A DNA stretch of 64,000 nucleotides from Vitellaria paradoxa (Eukaryota; Streptophyta; Magnoliopsida; Ericales; Sapotaceae): the NCBI GenBank assembly GCA_019916065.1, contig CM034243.1:32621453-32685452 (forward strand), given 5' to 3'. Shown here one piece after another: positions 1-11,230 of this stretch. The position numbers were made by a program, and so were the translations under genes. The first letter of the stretch is position 1; the number at the start of each line of letters is the position of its first letter. The notes under the pieces were generated by a model. That model saw only the letters and a program-made list of their open reading frames with translations, made no database searches and was not told the DNA's origin.

Positions 1-822
1 AATTTGGTCTATAAATAGTTCAAATATAAATTTGTAATACAAATTTACATAAAAATAATCTATACAGTCTTTAATAAACATATAAAATTTTATTATTTAT
101 CACAAATAAATATTTTAGAAAAACTATTTAACAAAATATGAAAAAAATAAAAGATTGTGTTTTCAAGTAAAGTGACCAAAAAACAACTGAATTGTAAAAA
201 AAAATAACAAAATAATAATGACCATTGAGTAAATTCAATAGTTAAAAATATCTCAAATTTAAATTTTTTTATCTCAAATATCTCAAATTCTGACACAAAG
301 AGTGTAAAATGTATGTGTTTACAATTTTAAGTTTTAAATACTTTAAAATTGAAAATTTTCCATAAAAAATTAAAATTTTAATTTAAATGTTTATTGTTTA
401 AAATTAAAATTTTAAAGAATATTATTTTTAATTTGAGTACATTAAAATTAAATTTTAAATATTATTTTTTTGAAAAAAAAAAACTTAGTTAACTTCTATC
501 ACATCGACTATTGTATTTTATTATATAAATATAAAAAGTATTTTTAAAACATTTATAAAAAATATTTAATAAAATATGAAAAAATAAAAAAGTATTTTTT
601 ATGTAAAGTGACAAAAAAATAATTAAAGTATATAGAAAAAATAATTTTGACGATTAAATAAATTTGTCGGCTAAAAATATATCAAATTCAGATGTTTTAA
701 TTTCTTTATTATATATATGACGTAAATAATATAAAAATATATGTATTTAAATTTAATTATTAATTATTATATAATAAATTAATTATTTTTATTTAACAAA
801 TTTTAACTTACCTTTAAAAAAA

Positions 823-978
823 AAATCTCTCCCATCCCTCTCACTCTCTCTCGTTATCTGTGCGCCTCCCCCTTACTCTCTCCTCCTCTCAATCCTAAAC
901 GCCCTTTTTTTTCGCTCTCCCTCTCTCTCCTAGCAAACCCACCCTCCCTCCCTCCTCCTCTTTCTCTCTTCCTTCCCA
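823..978 (+). repeat. Polypyrimidine (CT-rich) tract
   Basis: About 155 bases of almost pure C and T on the plus strand in otherwise AT-rich DNA. It is followed by a TATA-like string (GTATATAAATG, about 1018-1028). Such CT-rich leaders are common around plant transcription starts, so this may be a relic promoter or leader on the plus strand. No coding sequence follows beyond a 36-codon frame starting at 979. Confidence 0.5.
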
Positions 979-1625
979 AATGCTGCCACGCAAACACATG
1001 CCCCACTCAAAGAGACGTGTATATAAATGTAAACGGCGAGTAGTGTTCTTGTTTTTCTTTGTTAGTTGTGACTTGGAAGAGATGAATTAATTGTTTTGTC
1101 CTTGCACGCCAGGTCTTGCAGGTTCCCGAAAAAAACAAAAACAGTGATTTTCAAAGTCTCGCCGCCTTTCTGGACTTCAAAATTTAGGATTAAGGGTTTC
1201 AGTAAAAAAAATTCACTGTAGAGTTACATTGAAAAGATCAATGGTTAAAATTTTTTTAGTTAATTACGTGTAACTTTTATATTTCGTATTAATTATATTT
1301 TAATCAAATTTTTTAAATTTTTATTTTTATTTTAAAAATAAATTAGAACCATCGGATTAAATATAAAAAAATCTTAACCGTTCATCTTTTTACTGTAACT
1401 CCTACAGTAGATTTTTCACGGCAGCACCTTTAAGCCCCAAAATTTATTTAAAAACCCATAATGTTTCATGTTGTATAAAATTGTGTAAAATTATAAAAGT
1501 TAATATCTCGTGTTTTGTGTAATGAATAAATTTTATCGTAATTCGTGTTTATAGAAATTTTTAAAATTTTATATTATTTTGTTTAACTTCAAACACACCA
1601 AATATTACCATCTCATTCTTATTTA

Positions 1626-1778
1626 GCAAGAGATGTTGATTGGATAAAATCAACTAAAATTTATTAATTTTTATATTTTCTTTCAATCCAATTTCATTAC
1701 ATATTATTTTTACATTAAATTTTTATACTTTTTTTTGGTTCATTTTGGCCTAATGTTTTTTCTAGCCAAACACCCCCT
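1626..1778 (-). mobile_element. Short MITE, family F, reverse copy
   Basis: About 150 bp ending in CCAAACACCCCC, the complement of the family F start (GGGG-TTATTTGG type). The internal sequence matches the copies at 1858-2014, 47051-47197, 51133-51240 and 52824-52979, for example in the region around AAAGGTGATATGTG. It is non-coding. Boundaries are approximate. Confidence 0.5.
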
Positions 1779-1857
1779 TAATTATATTACACCCAATTAA
1801 ATCACAGGACTCCATTGCAGCCCCCCAAATATTAAATTTAAATTATATGTGAACTTA

Positions 1858-2014
1858 GGGGTTATTTGGTTGAAAAAAAAGTTGAAGAAAAAAAAGTAAA
1901 AGTAGAAAGATATAACATAAAGGTGATATGTGTTAAAATTTTATTGAAGAAAAATATAAAAAATAGTAAAAGTTTAATGACTTTGGATGTTTTTGGGTCG
2001 GCCAAACAGGCCCT
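1858..2014 (+). mobile_element. Short MITE, family F, forward copy
   Basis: Starts GGGGTTATTTGG and ends GCCAAACAGGCCC, giving imperfect terminal inverted repeats around a purine-rich core that contains AAAGGTGATATGTG. At least four relatives lie elsewhere in the window. It is non-coding, and no unambiguous target duplication was seen. Confidence 0.55.
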
Positions 2015-2363
2015 AAATTTTGATACACTATTAGTCTAATAAATGATCAATCATAACATGATGTATTGGTATTTTGTAATTTAATTAATTATAAATAGGG
2101 ACGGAGGAAGGCCAAGCCCGAGGGTAAAATACTAAAATAGCAGGAAAGTGAACGATTGGGATTTAAAAAAGTAAAATAAACGGTAGTGCAAAAAACAACA
2201 AGGAAATCAGGTCATATTCTAAAAGTCAATTTCTGTAAATAATTATGTGTGCACTTTCTACATACTGAACACGGAAGAACAAAAACTGATCACCCGATGA
2301 TCGATGACAAAATATATATAAACTCAAAAGAAAATGAAAAAAGTTCAGTTTTACTTTTCGTAC

Positions 2364-2675
2364 CATGATTCCATAAGCAAGTCCTTGAGTTCCAACCATA
2401 GCAATGGAGGTTCCGGCAAGTTCTAAAGCACCTAAATGGCCTGTAAAGGTTAAAGTAACGAAGCTGAGCATGTAATTACAAACCGAGACAGCAATGGAAG
2501 GCCCCGATAAGAGCCAGAGCTGCTTCGACTCCCAACCCACCAGCCGAAGATACCATCGTCTCGTCACCGGTCTGTCTGACAAGACCCCTTCCACTACGCT
2601 GGACGACAAGATTGGGAATTCATCACCTCTTGACAGTAGAAGCTGCTGGTTCTCTTCTGGATCCATGCTACCCAT
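2364..2675 (-). CDS. MATE efflux (DETOXIFICATION) transporter, first exon only
   Basis: First coding exon of a plant MATE/DTX antiporter, which exports organic compounds across the plasma or vacuolar membrane using a cation gradient. The 104 codons have an acidic, polar N-terminus (about residues 1-45). The family-typical start of the transporter core follows: LWLLSGPSIAVSVCNYMLSF (about 53-72), then FTGHLGALELAGTSIAMVG and QGLAYGIM. The exon ends at ATG|GTACGA (donor GT at 2363-2362), a phase-0 junction, and reading on past it reaches a stop after low-complexity codons. The start is taken as the first Met (2675); a second Met follows at residue 4. No further exon is visible in the 2.3 kb to the window edge. 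Either intron 1 is unusually long and the gene continues outside, or this is an orphan first exon. The closest resemblance from memory is the DTX33-35 type. Confidence 0.85.
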
Positions 2676-2800
2676 TCCCTTGCCCTTTCCCTTTCAGCGC
2701 CAATTTGCTTTATGTCCTCTCACTCGGTTCGTATATGTGTATATGTATATATATATATCGCTTTTTTGTTTTTTTAGGTGCGTGGCAGCGGGATGTTGAC
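2676..2800 (-). promoter_or_regulatory. Likely promoter and leader of the MATE exon
   Basis: Immediately upstream of the start codon on the minus strand lies a run of alternating TATATATATATA (about 2735-2759). It is correctly placed, roughly 60-85 bases before the ATG, to serve as a TATA region. The sequence between is moderately GC-rich, as expected of a short leader. No transcript evidence is available. Confidence 0.45.
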
Positions 2801-2891
2801 CCCTTTGGGGTTGTTTTTTAGGTGAGTGGCAGCTATTTGGATGAGAAAAATAATATTTTATCAAAATTTTTAATCAAAAACATGTTTAAAA

Positions 2892-3094
2892 GATTTTAGG
2901 GTAGTTCAGCGGTTGACAGATAATTCTCAAATGACGTAAGTTTAGAGACGGAAGTTTGAATCTCGCCGAGTGCATCCTCGATTGAACTAAGGATGTCTTT
3001 GGTCGAACCGTTCTCCTCCCGTTTACCCATCGGCTACGCGGACCGTTAAGATATGTAATAAACTGTTGAGGTTATGAGCCACCAAAAAAAAAAA
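2892..3094 (+). mobile_element. tRNA-derived SINE with target-site duplication
   Basis: A 203-bp element. Its A box, TAGTTCAGCGG (2902-2912), fits TRGYNNARNNG exactly. A B-box-like AAGTTTGAATCT follows about 40 bp later, and it ends in a poly(A) tail. It is flanked by a perfect 12-bp duplication, ACATGTTTAAAA (2880-2891 and 3095-3106). The structure is that of a Pol III-transcribed, LINE-mobilised SINE, and the intact duplication suggests a fairly recent insertion. Confidence 0.85.
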
Positions 3095-3106
3095 ACATGT
3101 TTAAAA

Positions 3107-4899
3107 ATGATGTTATAATTGTGTAGTTGAAATAGAATGTTATTTATTGATTTTTTTTTTTTTTGGCTGTGATTGGGTTATGTTATTATAATAAAATTTG
3201 TGAGTATAAATTTTAAAAATACAAATTATATTAATAAAATTATTACTTTTGCTAATGAATTGATTTTATACATGCGTGCCGCATAAAAGTAGTATACAAA
3301 TAACTAAAAATAGATTTTATTAGAGTTGTCTGTCCTCACAATCTATGCTGTTAGTACGTCGTTGTGCCAAAAAAAAAAAAGAAAAAAACATAAATTTTAA
3401 ATACATCTTTTTTATGTAAATGGATTATATAATATAATATAATAAAACATTAATTTAATTTTTTAATTTCTCATATCTTATGCACTTTTTATCTTTTTAT
3501 TAGTTAAATAAGGATTTTTTTTGTTTTTTATTTTTTAATAAATCGTTAAAGGTGAATCTATCTGTGCACTCTATTTTATTTTTTATTAAATAAAATTACA
3601 TAATAATTTTTATTTTTTTAATAAAATATGTTGTACGTAACTTGCAAACAGATTCGCCTAATCTTTAATCCTGAGACATTAGCATAAGGAACGTCAGTTC
3701 TAAGAGGGAAACTAACTCACCGTACATATCATGGCACACTACTCTGTGCATGAATGTGACATCTGAAAGTTGATTGGATACATTAAGGTTGCTGGGTGAG
3801 TTTCTTCCACATCATCTGCCAAAGTGGTTAGGTGCGGGTCAAGAGAGATGGGGACCGATAACAACTAAAGACCCCATGAATGTCAGGTGGGTAGCTGCAA
3901 TATTGCCAGAGGCACGTGACGGACAAAGAGATATACGTGTGCGCGCGGGTGTGGCGGCCGCCATCGCCGAGAAGTTCCCGAGTCTTTCTTCGGTCAATCG
4001 AATCGAACGGTTGGTACTCACGGCGGAGACTGACTCGGGACTCACGGACGGTTTTTATTAACCGGTGGCTGTTGCTGCTAACATTGCCAACCCCAATACT
4101 TAATTTTTCCCATCAAACTAATTAGTTGGTCATTCAACATTTTTGTGACTACTATTAGTTTGGTCGTAGGGCTACAATAAAAAAAAGTGCCATTTGTTAT
4201 AAAAATATTTATAACTACAGATTGTTAATTAAATATTACTTACTTTCTCAGAAGCAAAATTGTTAATTTATTAAAATCCTGTAGTCACGTTCTTTTAGAG
4301 CGATTCCTGTCAATTATTGGCTTGAAAATTTGTGTCAGTTTAATCGGTATGGGACCAAACACTTGCATTTAATATCTAAAAATCGATTATTAAAAAATAA
4401 TTAATTTGATTCGTGTAAGACGCAATAATTTTCGTTTCGTTACCTTAGGGGAAAATGGGGAGGTTGAGATTTTTTAGTGTGTAAATAATAACTTTTATAT
4501 AATTAATTAATACATCTATACTATTATATAAAGAGAATATTAGGGGTATTTGATGAAATTTAAAAATTAATAAAGTCTCATTTTTCGTAATTTATTTTAC
4601 TTTTTTTTATATTAATACCTCTAATTTCTCATAATTACTAATACTTTTCATAGAAAAAAATTAATAACAACCACTTAATTGAGAAAATTTAATTTTGTAT
4701 TTTTTGTATTCCTTAAATACCTCTTTTAACCACCCACTATATTTATATTTTTTTATTTTCTTTAAATGTTACTTAATTGTAAATTATTTACTTAAATACC
4801 ATTTAAAACTATCTAATATTTTATAAGAGATATAATATTTTTTATTTGAAATTTGTTTGATAATTTATTTAAAATTAAAAAAATTATATTTACTTGAAA
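3107..4899. other. Intergenic, with a GC-richer patch
   Basis: AT-rich apart from about 3770-4080. That patch contains a CACGTG G-box (3913-3918), a GCGGCCGC string (3954-3961) and a 95-codon plus-strand frame (3774-4061) that resembles no known family. It may be a relic of a promoter or CpG-rich gene start. No gene is called. Confidence 0.5.
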
Positions 4900-6535
4900 A
4901 AAAAAAATCACACACACAATGTCACTCATATCTAATATCATGCATGTGGGGCCTTCATGAAATTTGAGGGGCTTATGCAAGTCTCACCACTAGTCCAAAG
5001 TTCGGGCTTGCCGACACTCCGTTCGATTTGCAAAAAGATTACAAAAAATTCTACAAATTTCTGTTAACTTTATATCATATCAATTTTTTCTTTTACTGTA
5101 CGCATTACGAACTCTCAATTTATCTCACTTTTTTTTACTCTAAACACACACAAAATGAGTGTATACTATTATTAAAGTTTTAACGAAATTATTTCAAATA
5201 ATTATCACATGTGATTTGATTACAAGAAATTAATTCAAAAAATTATTTCAATAAAGTGGAGTATATTTCCTTTATTTTTCATTTTTTTATCGTTAATTGT
5301 CACGCCGCTTAGTCAACCGGTCACTATCTTTTTGTTTTTTAATTTTTTAATACCATTCTAAATTTGTGTAGGTCGTGAAAAAGTTAGAAAAAAAATTTTT
5401 AGAGTGTGTTTGAATGGAGAAAGAAATAATAATAATTTAAAATTTATTTTCTTATTTGATTTGTAATAAAAATAAAAAGTATAAATTTTAAAAAAATAAA
5501 AATAATTAAACTGAAAAAACTAATTCATTGATAAATAAATTTTATTTTATTTTATTTTTTGACTCATGCAAATAAGAGAATATACCCAATATATATATCT
5601 ATATAATAAAATAGAACGATTTTTAAAAACGTCCCTTTTATAAATTAAGATCCAATGGTTAATAATTTTTTTTTCTTTCGTTCAACGAGTGAGATCATTT
5701 TTATTTTTTTTAACTTTCTGTTCAATTCTTATTTTAGTGGATCTCACTATCATATTTCTCACAAATTTTAGTGGAGATTATATACAAATCAAAACTGACA
5801 ACTTAAATTTCGTCCAATTATGAATTTTAGGAAAGTTAAACATTCAAAATTAAAATACCATAATTTATGTTTTCTTTTATGATGTTTATCAAAAATTAAT
5901 TTTAGAGAGAGAGAGACAAAACATATGTAGTAACTATTATGGTTTAAAGTTTTGAAAAAAAATTAAAAATTTATAAATTATTATAATTTTTTCGATTTGA
6001 ACATTTTAATTAAAATTTCAACTATATAAGAAATTTAATATCAATTTTATTTAGAGTGCTATAAACACAAATTATTACTCGTATATATAAATTACTTGTT
6101 CTTTTTTTCTAAATTTTTCTTTTTTCATTTCGATTCTCCAAACATAACCTTGGAGTTTTCAGCAAAAGAGAGCCCTGTTCTCACGATCCAGTTACACCTC
6201 AAAAAAGGGATGGGATTCAATCATACAGGCAAGGACGAAGCCATCCAAGTTCAGGGTGATGACACAGGCAAGGACGAGGCCATCCAAGTTCAGGGTGATG
6301 ACACGATGGCAAACTAGCAATGGCTGGAAATGAAGTTAATTGATCTCACGGCTAGCCTACCGTACAAATTAACCTTCTGTCGGTATCAGAACAGCCCATT
6401 ATTGTCCCTGCTCCGCCTTTTGCAAGCCCTGACCTCGTTTAAAACTCTATTCCAAACCCGGGAAGACGACGCGAGAAATCATGAAGCTAAAATTTAATTT
6501 TGGGAGAACTTATTTGTACTTTATTATATTATTTT
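4900..6535 (+). repeat. Direct duplication, copy 1
   Basis: Two segments of this block recur in order at 9507-10200. The first (about 4900-5005) runs from ATCACACACA through CTTATGCAAGTCTC to CCACTAGTCCAAAG. The second (about 6291-6535) runs from GATGACACGATGGCAAACTA through CTAGCCTACCGTACAAATTA to the TTTAATTTTG region. The middle (about 5006-6290) is present only here, so it was either inserted in this copy or lost from the other. It contains no recognisable gene. Confidence 0.7.
6225..6302 (+). repeat. 39-bp tandem duplication (two units)
   Basis: Units 6225-6263 and 6264-6302 differ at one base (AAGGACGAAGCC against AAGGACGAGGCC). Because 39 is divisible by 3, a 73-codon frame crossing it (6096-6317) reads a doubled GKDEAIQVQGDD peptide. 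There is no other support for coding. Confidence 0.85.
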
Positions 6536-7426
6536 GTATTTCATTTTATTTTTTTGTTAGTTAAAATTACATAATTATTCTTCTTCGTTTTTATCATATA
6601 TTTTACATAATTATAAATGTCATAGATATCATAATTTAAAAATTCAATTAAAAGTATAATTATAATATCATAGATATCTTTATTTTATAATAAAAATATT
6701 AAGAAAATAACTTATCAAAAATAATTTTATCTTTTTTAATTTTTTGATTAGTAGGCAATTGCTACTTCGATTTTTTAAAAAATATTTCTTACTATAAAAA
6801 ATTAAAATAAGTTTTTAAAATAATGATACTTATGACTTGCATGATAAATCTTTTTTTCTTAAAAGTTAATTTTTAATACATTGATTTACTTATTTTTGTA
6901 ATTTATTTTCTTTTTTTCAAAGGTTAGACTTTTATTAAATGACTTGGAGTTGATGACAAAAGTGTAAATGATAAAAACATGTAAATAAAAATAAATTAAA
7001 TAAATTAAAAATTGTTTTAGCATGCTTGTTAAAAATATAAATATAAGTAAAATTATTTTGGAATTTAGAAATAGTTTTTTTAATTCTTTTGTACCAAACT
7101 AAGTATAAGAGTATTTGTCTAAATTTATAAATATTTATTTATGAAAAATAATTATGTCATTTCAAATTATATATAAGAATAGTTAGTTAAAATGGATAAT
7201 TTTATAATTTCACTCAATGAAAAATAGTAAAATGGAGTGTAGAAGGCTATTTGTGGAATGCAAATAAGCTCATTCTTTACATTTAAGAGTTATAAGTTTT
7301 ATTTTTTATTTTTAAATTCTTATAAAAATTATTTTAATGGATGAAAATATTTTAATCTTAATTGTTGAATAAATTTATATAAAAATATAATTTCAACTTT
7401 TAAAATTATATTTTTTGGTGCTGTTT
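6536..7426. other. AT-rich intergenic, nothing recognised
   Basis: Low-complexity A/T sequence with many stop codons in all frames. No gene, RNA gene or element end was found. Confidence 0.6.
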
Positions 7427-7765
7427 GGAACTCCAAAGAAATTCAAAAAACTCCAAAAAAATTTCGAAAGTTGAACTTTTTTAAACTCCAAAATTTGTAA
7501 CTTTCTTAAAAAATTTGTAAAAATTCATTAAAACAAACTATTATAATGTGTTCTAATAAATTTTGGCATATTTTTTAAAAAGTTGGACTGATATTTATAT
7601 CAAAAAATTTTATAAAACTTTAAAAATTTTTAACATTCTTTACTAAAATTGTCATGTGTCATTTGATATAATTTTTAACAAATTTACATTAAATCAAATA
7701 TAAATATCCAATCATCATTTTAAACTAATTTTTTACACTTTAAATTTTAAAAAAATTTACTTTAG
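7427..7765 (+). mobile_element. MITE, family D, degenerate copy
   Basis: Begins GGTGCTGTTTGGAACTCC and is alignable along its length with 42654-43046. Shared strings include ATTATAATG, TTCTAATAAATT and GTGTCA. The 3' terminus is unclear because it runs into a T-rich tract. It is non-coding. Confidence 0.5.
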
Positions 7766-7789
7766 TTTACTTTTATTTATTTATTTTTT

Positions 7790-8045
7790 TTTTTTTTTTT
7801 GTTGGGGCACCGTACGGCCTCTTGAGTTCAAGAATCTCCAAACCTAAAAATCCACCCCCACACAGGCAAAACAAAAGGCCAGAAAACAAAAGACCAGACG
7901 TGCCTGTTTCGCAACTCCATTTCCAGCCTCACGCGCGCCATCCCTCGTGTGCGTACCCCTTTCAGAGACTTCCACTTTTTGCCTATCACGAAGCAAATTA
8001 ATCCAGTGACCAGCAATCGTCTTGTCAAAATTCGAGCCCATTTGA
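7790..8045. other. GC-richer patch of unknown origin
   Basis: Follows a run of T and is distinctly less AT-rich than its surroundings. Overlapping minus-strand frames of 65-66 codons (7828-8041) match nothing recognised. It could be a degraded leader or gene fragment. Confidence 0.35.
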
Positions 8046-8055
8046 TTGAATGAAG

Positions 8056-8360
8056 ATAGCCGAAGATTTTTAGAATTTTTAGCGTATTTTATACTGTTCC
8101 GTGAAAAAATTATAAATTTATATATTTTAATAATTTTTTATAAATTCTAATAATATTTCATGATTCTCAATAATTTTTTTATAAATTTTAAATTTTTTTA
8201 CATCTTTCAATAACTTTTTAACATAAAATTGTTTCAACGATTTTCTTTTCTAAAAAATTGAGAAAAACGTAATTTGATCACTGCAGAACAAACGTTAAAA
8301 AATTACTCAAATCATATTTTTCGTAATTTTTAGTTATTTTTCGTCGGATTAAACGCCTCT
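8056..8360. mobile_element. MITE-like element, family C, partial
   Basis: Shares with 40883-41314 a succession of short segments (TTTTTATAAATT blocks, then AACGTTAAAAAATTACTCAAATC-like sequence). It ends in AAACGCCTCT, the expected terminal motif. The left end is not defined. Confidence 0.4.
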
Positions 8361-9506
8361 AAACCAATGACCTTCGCTTTGCATGTCATCCAAATTCCCA
8401 AAAAAAAAAAAAAAATCATCAAAATTCATCTCGTCTCCTTTCCAGTATTGCCAAAATGAACAATGCTTTCCTATAACCACTCATCCAAAATTACACTTTT
8501 ACCTAGAAGAGTTTCCAAAATTGAAAAATGACCACAAAAATTTTGCAAATGTAATTTTTATTTTGACCATAACTCATCCAACAAACCCCTTTTGTTCACG
8601 AATGCCAAAAATATCAGATGTGTTTAGAACGATAAAAAGTAAGATAAGTTTTGAGTTCGTAATTCGTGTAGTAAAAAAAATAAATAATTTTTAATATTTT
8701 TTACTATTTTTCAGAATTTTTTGTCACTCTAAATGGAACTATTATGTACAAAAAATTAAATGAAATAATGAAAAATGAACATAGTGATTTGTTGATTCGA
8801 CACAATGATCTATGTCCATAGGTGGGAATTTGATAAAAATATTTACTAAGAAATAATAAGGATGTACACGGAAGCAGGGGCGCTAACATCGACTACTGAT
8901 ATTAGCCCGCTGCAGCAAATGCTGGCCACGCGTTTAACCTCTTCTTTTTTTTTTTTCTTGGTTCAAACTAGTAAATAAGACTGTGTTTAAAAAGAAAAAA
9001 AGTTAACTTTTCTATAATTGACTACTAACGAACTATTAAAAAGTAATTTTTTTTTTGTATTTGGGAAGATAAAAAATCTAACTTTTTAACTTTTTATTAA
9101 TTTGATATTTTTACCCTTCAATATTTAAAAGAAATTTAAAATATAAAAGGGTAAATTTGATCATTTAAAAAAAAATTAGTAACTCTTACCCGAGTTATTA
9201 GTTTTTTTCCCTAAATACAGCCCTCGACATCAATCAACCCAACAATTTTTTTTCGTAAGACCATGGTTCAAATAATAAAAATATTTTAAATTATTGGATA
9301 ATATATTAATTATATTGAAAATTAAAATATTTTAAAAAAATTGTTTAATATAAATTAAAATACTATAATAAAAATTCAATTATCAATACAACTTTAAAAT
9401 ATTTTTAAATAATATTTTTAAAATATTTAAAAAAATTTATCAACATAATTTAAAATATTATAATAAAAATTTAACTATTATAAAAATCAAAATACCTAAC
9501 CTATAT
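8361..9506. other. AT-rich intergenic, nothing recognised
   Basis: Contains homopolymer A runs and several open frames (for example 8383-8694 plus and 8704-8889 minus) of biased composition. None resembles a known protein. A short GC-richer string near 8870-8935 was not identified. Confidence 0.55.
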
Positions 9507-10200
9507 AAAAAAAAAAAAAAAAATCACACACAATGTCACTCACATCTAATATCATATGGGCCCGGGGCCTTAATGAAATTTGAGTGGCTTATGCAAGTCT
9601 CTCCACTAATCTAAAGGTGATGGTGATGACACGATGGCAAACTAGCAATGGCTGGAAATGAAGTTAGTTGATCTCACAGCTAGCCTACCGTACAAATTAA
9701 CTTTAAGGGTGTTTGGAAGTTAAAAAAAAACTTAAATTTTGGTAGTTTTTTGATTTTTTTTTTTTTTTTTTGCACTTTTTTGTGAATTTGGTTGAATCAA
9801 GTGGAATTTTTAGTATTTTTTAGTAACTTTTAGGTGTTTGGTAAATTTTTTACTGTAACAAAGCAAAAAAGTTGTAACTTTTGAGTGTTTGGTATATTTT
9901 TTACTGTAGCAAATCAAAAAAATTATAATTATAGAGTGATACTTTTTACCGTAACAAATCAAAAAAATAAAAAAATTTATTATTTTATCAAACACATAAA
10001 AATTAACTTTTAATATATTTTTACTAATTTTTAAATTACCAAACACCCTCTTTGTGTCAGTTTCACAACAACCTATCGTCCCTACTCTGCCCGTGGAACT
10101 CTCTCCCAACCCCGCGAAGAGGACGGGAGATCGTGAAGTTATAATTTAATTTTGTATGAGCTTCTTTGTATTTTACTATACTTTTTTTGTATTTTACCTT
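9507..10200 (+). repeat. Direct duplication, copy 2
   Basis: Second copy of the block at 4900-6535. It runs straight from CCACTAATCTAAAG into GTGATGACACGATGGC, lacking about 1.28 kb present in copy 1. It is itself interrupted by a MITE at 9715-10049. After the MITE the match resumes (GTGTCAG, then CCTACTCTGCCC and GAAGAGGACGGGAGATC). Confidence 0.7.
9715..10049 (+). mobile_element. MITE inserted in duplication copy 2
   Basis: A 335-bp element with terminal inverted repeats (AAGGGTGTTTGGAAGTTA at the left and TAATTTGGTGTTTGG-type AGGGTGTTTGG read from the right). It is flanked by CTTT (9711-9714 and 10050-10053). Duplication copy 1 provides the empty site near 6376-6384. Inside are three degenerate tandem units of the type GTGTTTGGTANATTTTTTAC. 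Confidence 0.7.
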
Positions 10201-10754
10201 TTCATAATAAAAAATATTTTTTGTATAAGTTCAATAACACATATACAAATATTTTAATTTTTACAATAATTGCATTATTGCCGCATCCAATGTGGAGTAA
10301 AGCTCCCAACTTTTTGAATTATCGGTCACCAAAAAGAAATAAAAAAAAACTTTTTGAATTGTCAAATCAGAAAAAACTCACCCTCTGCCACTCTTTCTAT
10401 TAAATTTCTCACACCATACGAACCTTATACATCATACCCCTTGTACATGATTTAAAAAAATGATAATAGGTACCATAACGATAATGATTATGACAACGTG
10501 AAAAATAAGATGTAATAAAAAATTGAATGTGTGATTTTTTTTTTTATGTTCACAATTCATCTAAATTAAGTAATTTTTATGTTTTAATAGTTAAAATGTA
10601 TAAATATAGTTAAATATAACTTCACACGTGTAATACTCCTTGTTCGCGTTATTTTTAATTTTATTACTACATAAAATGTGTGCATGACTCTGACGTGGGA
10701 CAAGAAAAGTTATTAAATGTTGTTATTATACGTTTGTTTGTTCACATACTCAGG
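10201..10754. other. AT-rich intergenic, nothing recognised
   Basis: No gene or defined element. An 83-codon plus frame (10152-10403) is of biased composition and is not called. Confidence 0.55.
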
Positions 10755-11230
10755 TTGTGAAACTCGGGACGTGACAACTTGGTGTCAGAGGCAATACCCA
10801 ACCAGAAGTGTGGGATCACTCCTGGGCCCCATGTGTAGGGGACTTGCCTGTGAGGGACTCTGCCTGCGGGAGAGTGAAACAGGAGGTCACGCGGGAACGC
10901 GTGCCCTGTAAGGGGGAGGATTGTGAGGGACTTGCCCGTGAGGGACTTTGCCTGCGGGAAAGTTGCGGGAGAGTGAAGCAGGAGGTGAAGTAAAGAAGTA
11001 ATGTCTCCCATCCCACATCGCCTGAGTTGTGGAAGGAAGTGGCATATATGTAATATTCAATATCAATATAGAACAACGCGTTTTAAAGCTGTGAGGGCAT
11101 TGGGTTCAGTGAGAACTTTAGGGTTAAGCGTGCTCCAGTGGGAGCAGTATTAGGATCGGTGACCTCCTGGAAAGTAGCTTACCAAGCCAAAAATAGACAA
11201 TATTGTACTGTATGAATGGGGGTCGTTACA
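10755..11230 (+). mobile_element. Cassandra-like TRIM retrotransposon, 5'-truncated
   Basis: A small non-autonomous LTR element. The last roughly 22 bases of a 5' LTR survive (ending GACGTGACA at 10776). The next sequence contains a methionine-tRNA-type primer-binding site, TGGTGTCAGAG (10780-10790). A short internal region then ends in a polypurine tract, AAGGGGGAGGA (about 10910-10920). The 3' LTR runs 10922-11230, starting TGTGAGGGACTTGCC and ending CGTTACA, and carries a 5S rRNA-like domain. Cassandra elements are known for a 5S promoter in each LTR; all the parts are there except most of the 5' LTR. The internal region and the LTR start share a repeated GTGAGGGACT-TGCCTGCGGG stretch. Confidence 0.85.
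11101..11176 (+). other. 5S rRNA-derived promoter domain in the LTR
   Basis: Resembles the 3' two thirds of plant 5S rRNA. It has a box A-like GGTTAAGCGTGCT, an intermediate element TTAGGATCGG and a box C-like GGTGACCTCCTGG in the right order and spacing. It sits inside the 3' LTR of a Cassandra-like element, so it is not a 5S gene. It may still recruit Pol III factors. Confidence 0.8.

Larger units (their letters stand above)
1..2225. other. AT-rich intergenic or intronic stretch
   Basis: Very AT-rich DNA with no recognisable exon. If the MATE gene at 2364-2675 is intact, this stretch is the start of its first intron, because the gene reads leftwards and no second MATE exon (with the expected CGQAYGA-type motif) can be found here. 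It holds a polypyrimidine tract and two short MITE copies listed separately. The short open frames in it have no family resemblance. Confidence 0.6.

Noticed and set aside
2494..2799. Plus-strand frames of 101 and 69 codons opposite the MATE exon
   Set aside because: They are antisense shadows of a clearly recognisable transporter exon and its promoter.
3774..4061. 95-codon GC-richer frame as a gene
   Set aside because: No recognisable domain, an antisense frame is equally open, and flanking sequence shows no gene structure; kept only as a patch of interest.
11101..11176. Genuine 5S rRNA gene
   Set aside because: The 5' third of 5S rRNA is missing and the match is embedded between LTR ends, with PPT and PBS nearby; it is the 5S-like domain of a Cassandra-type LTR.
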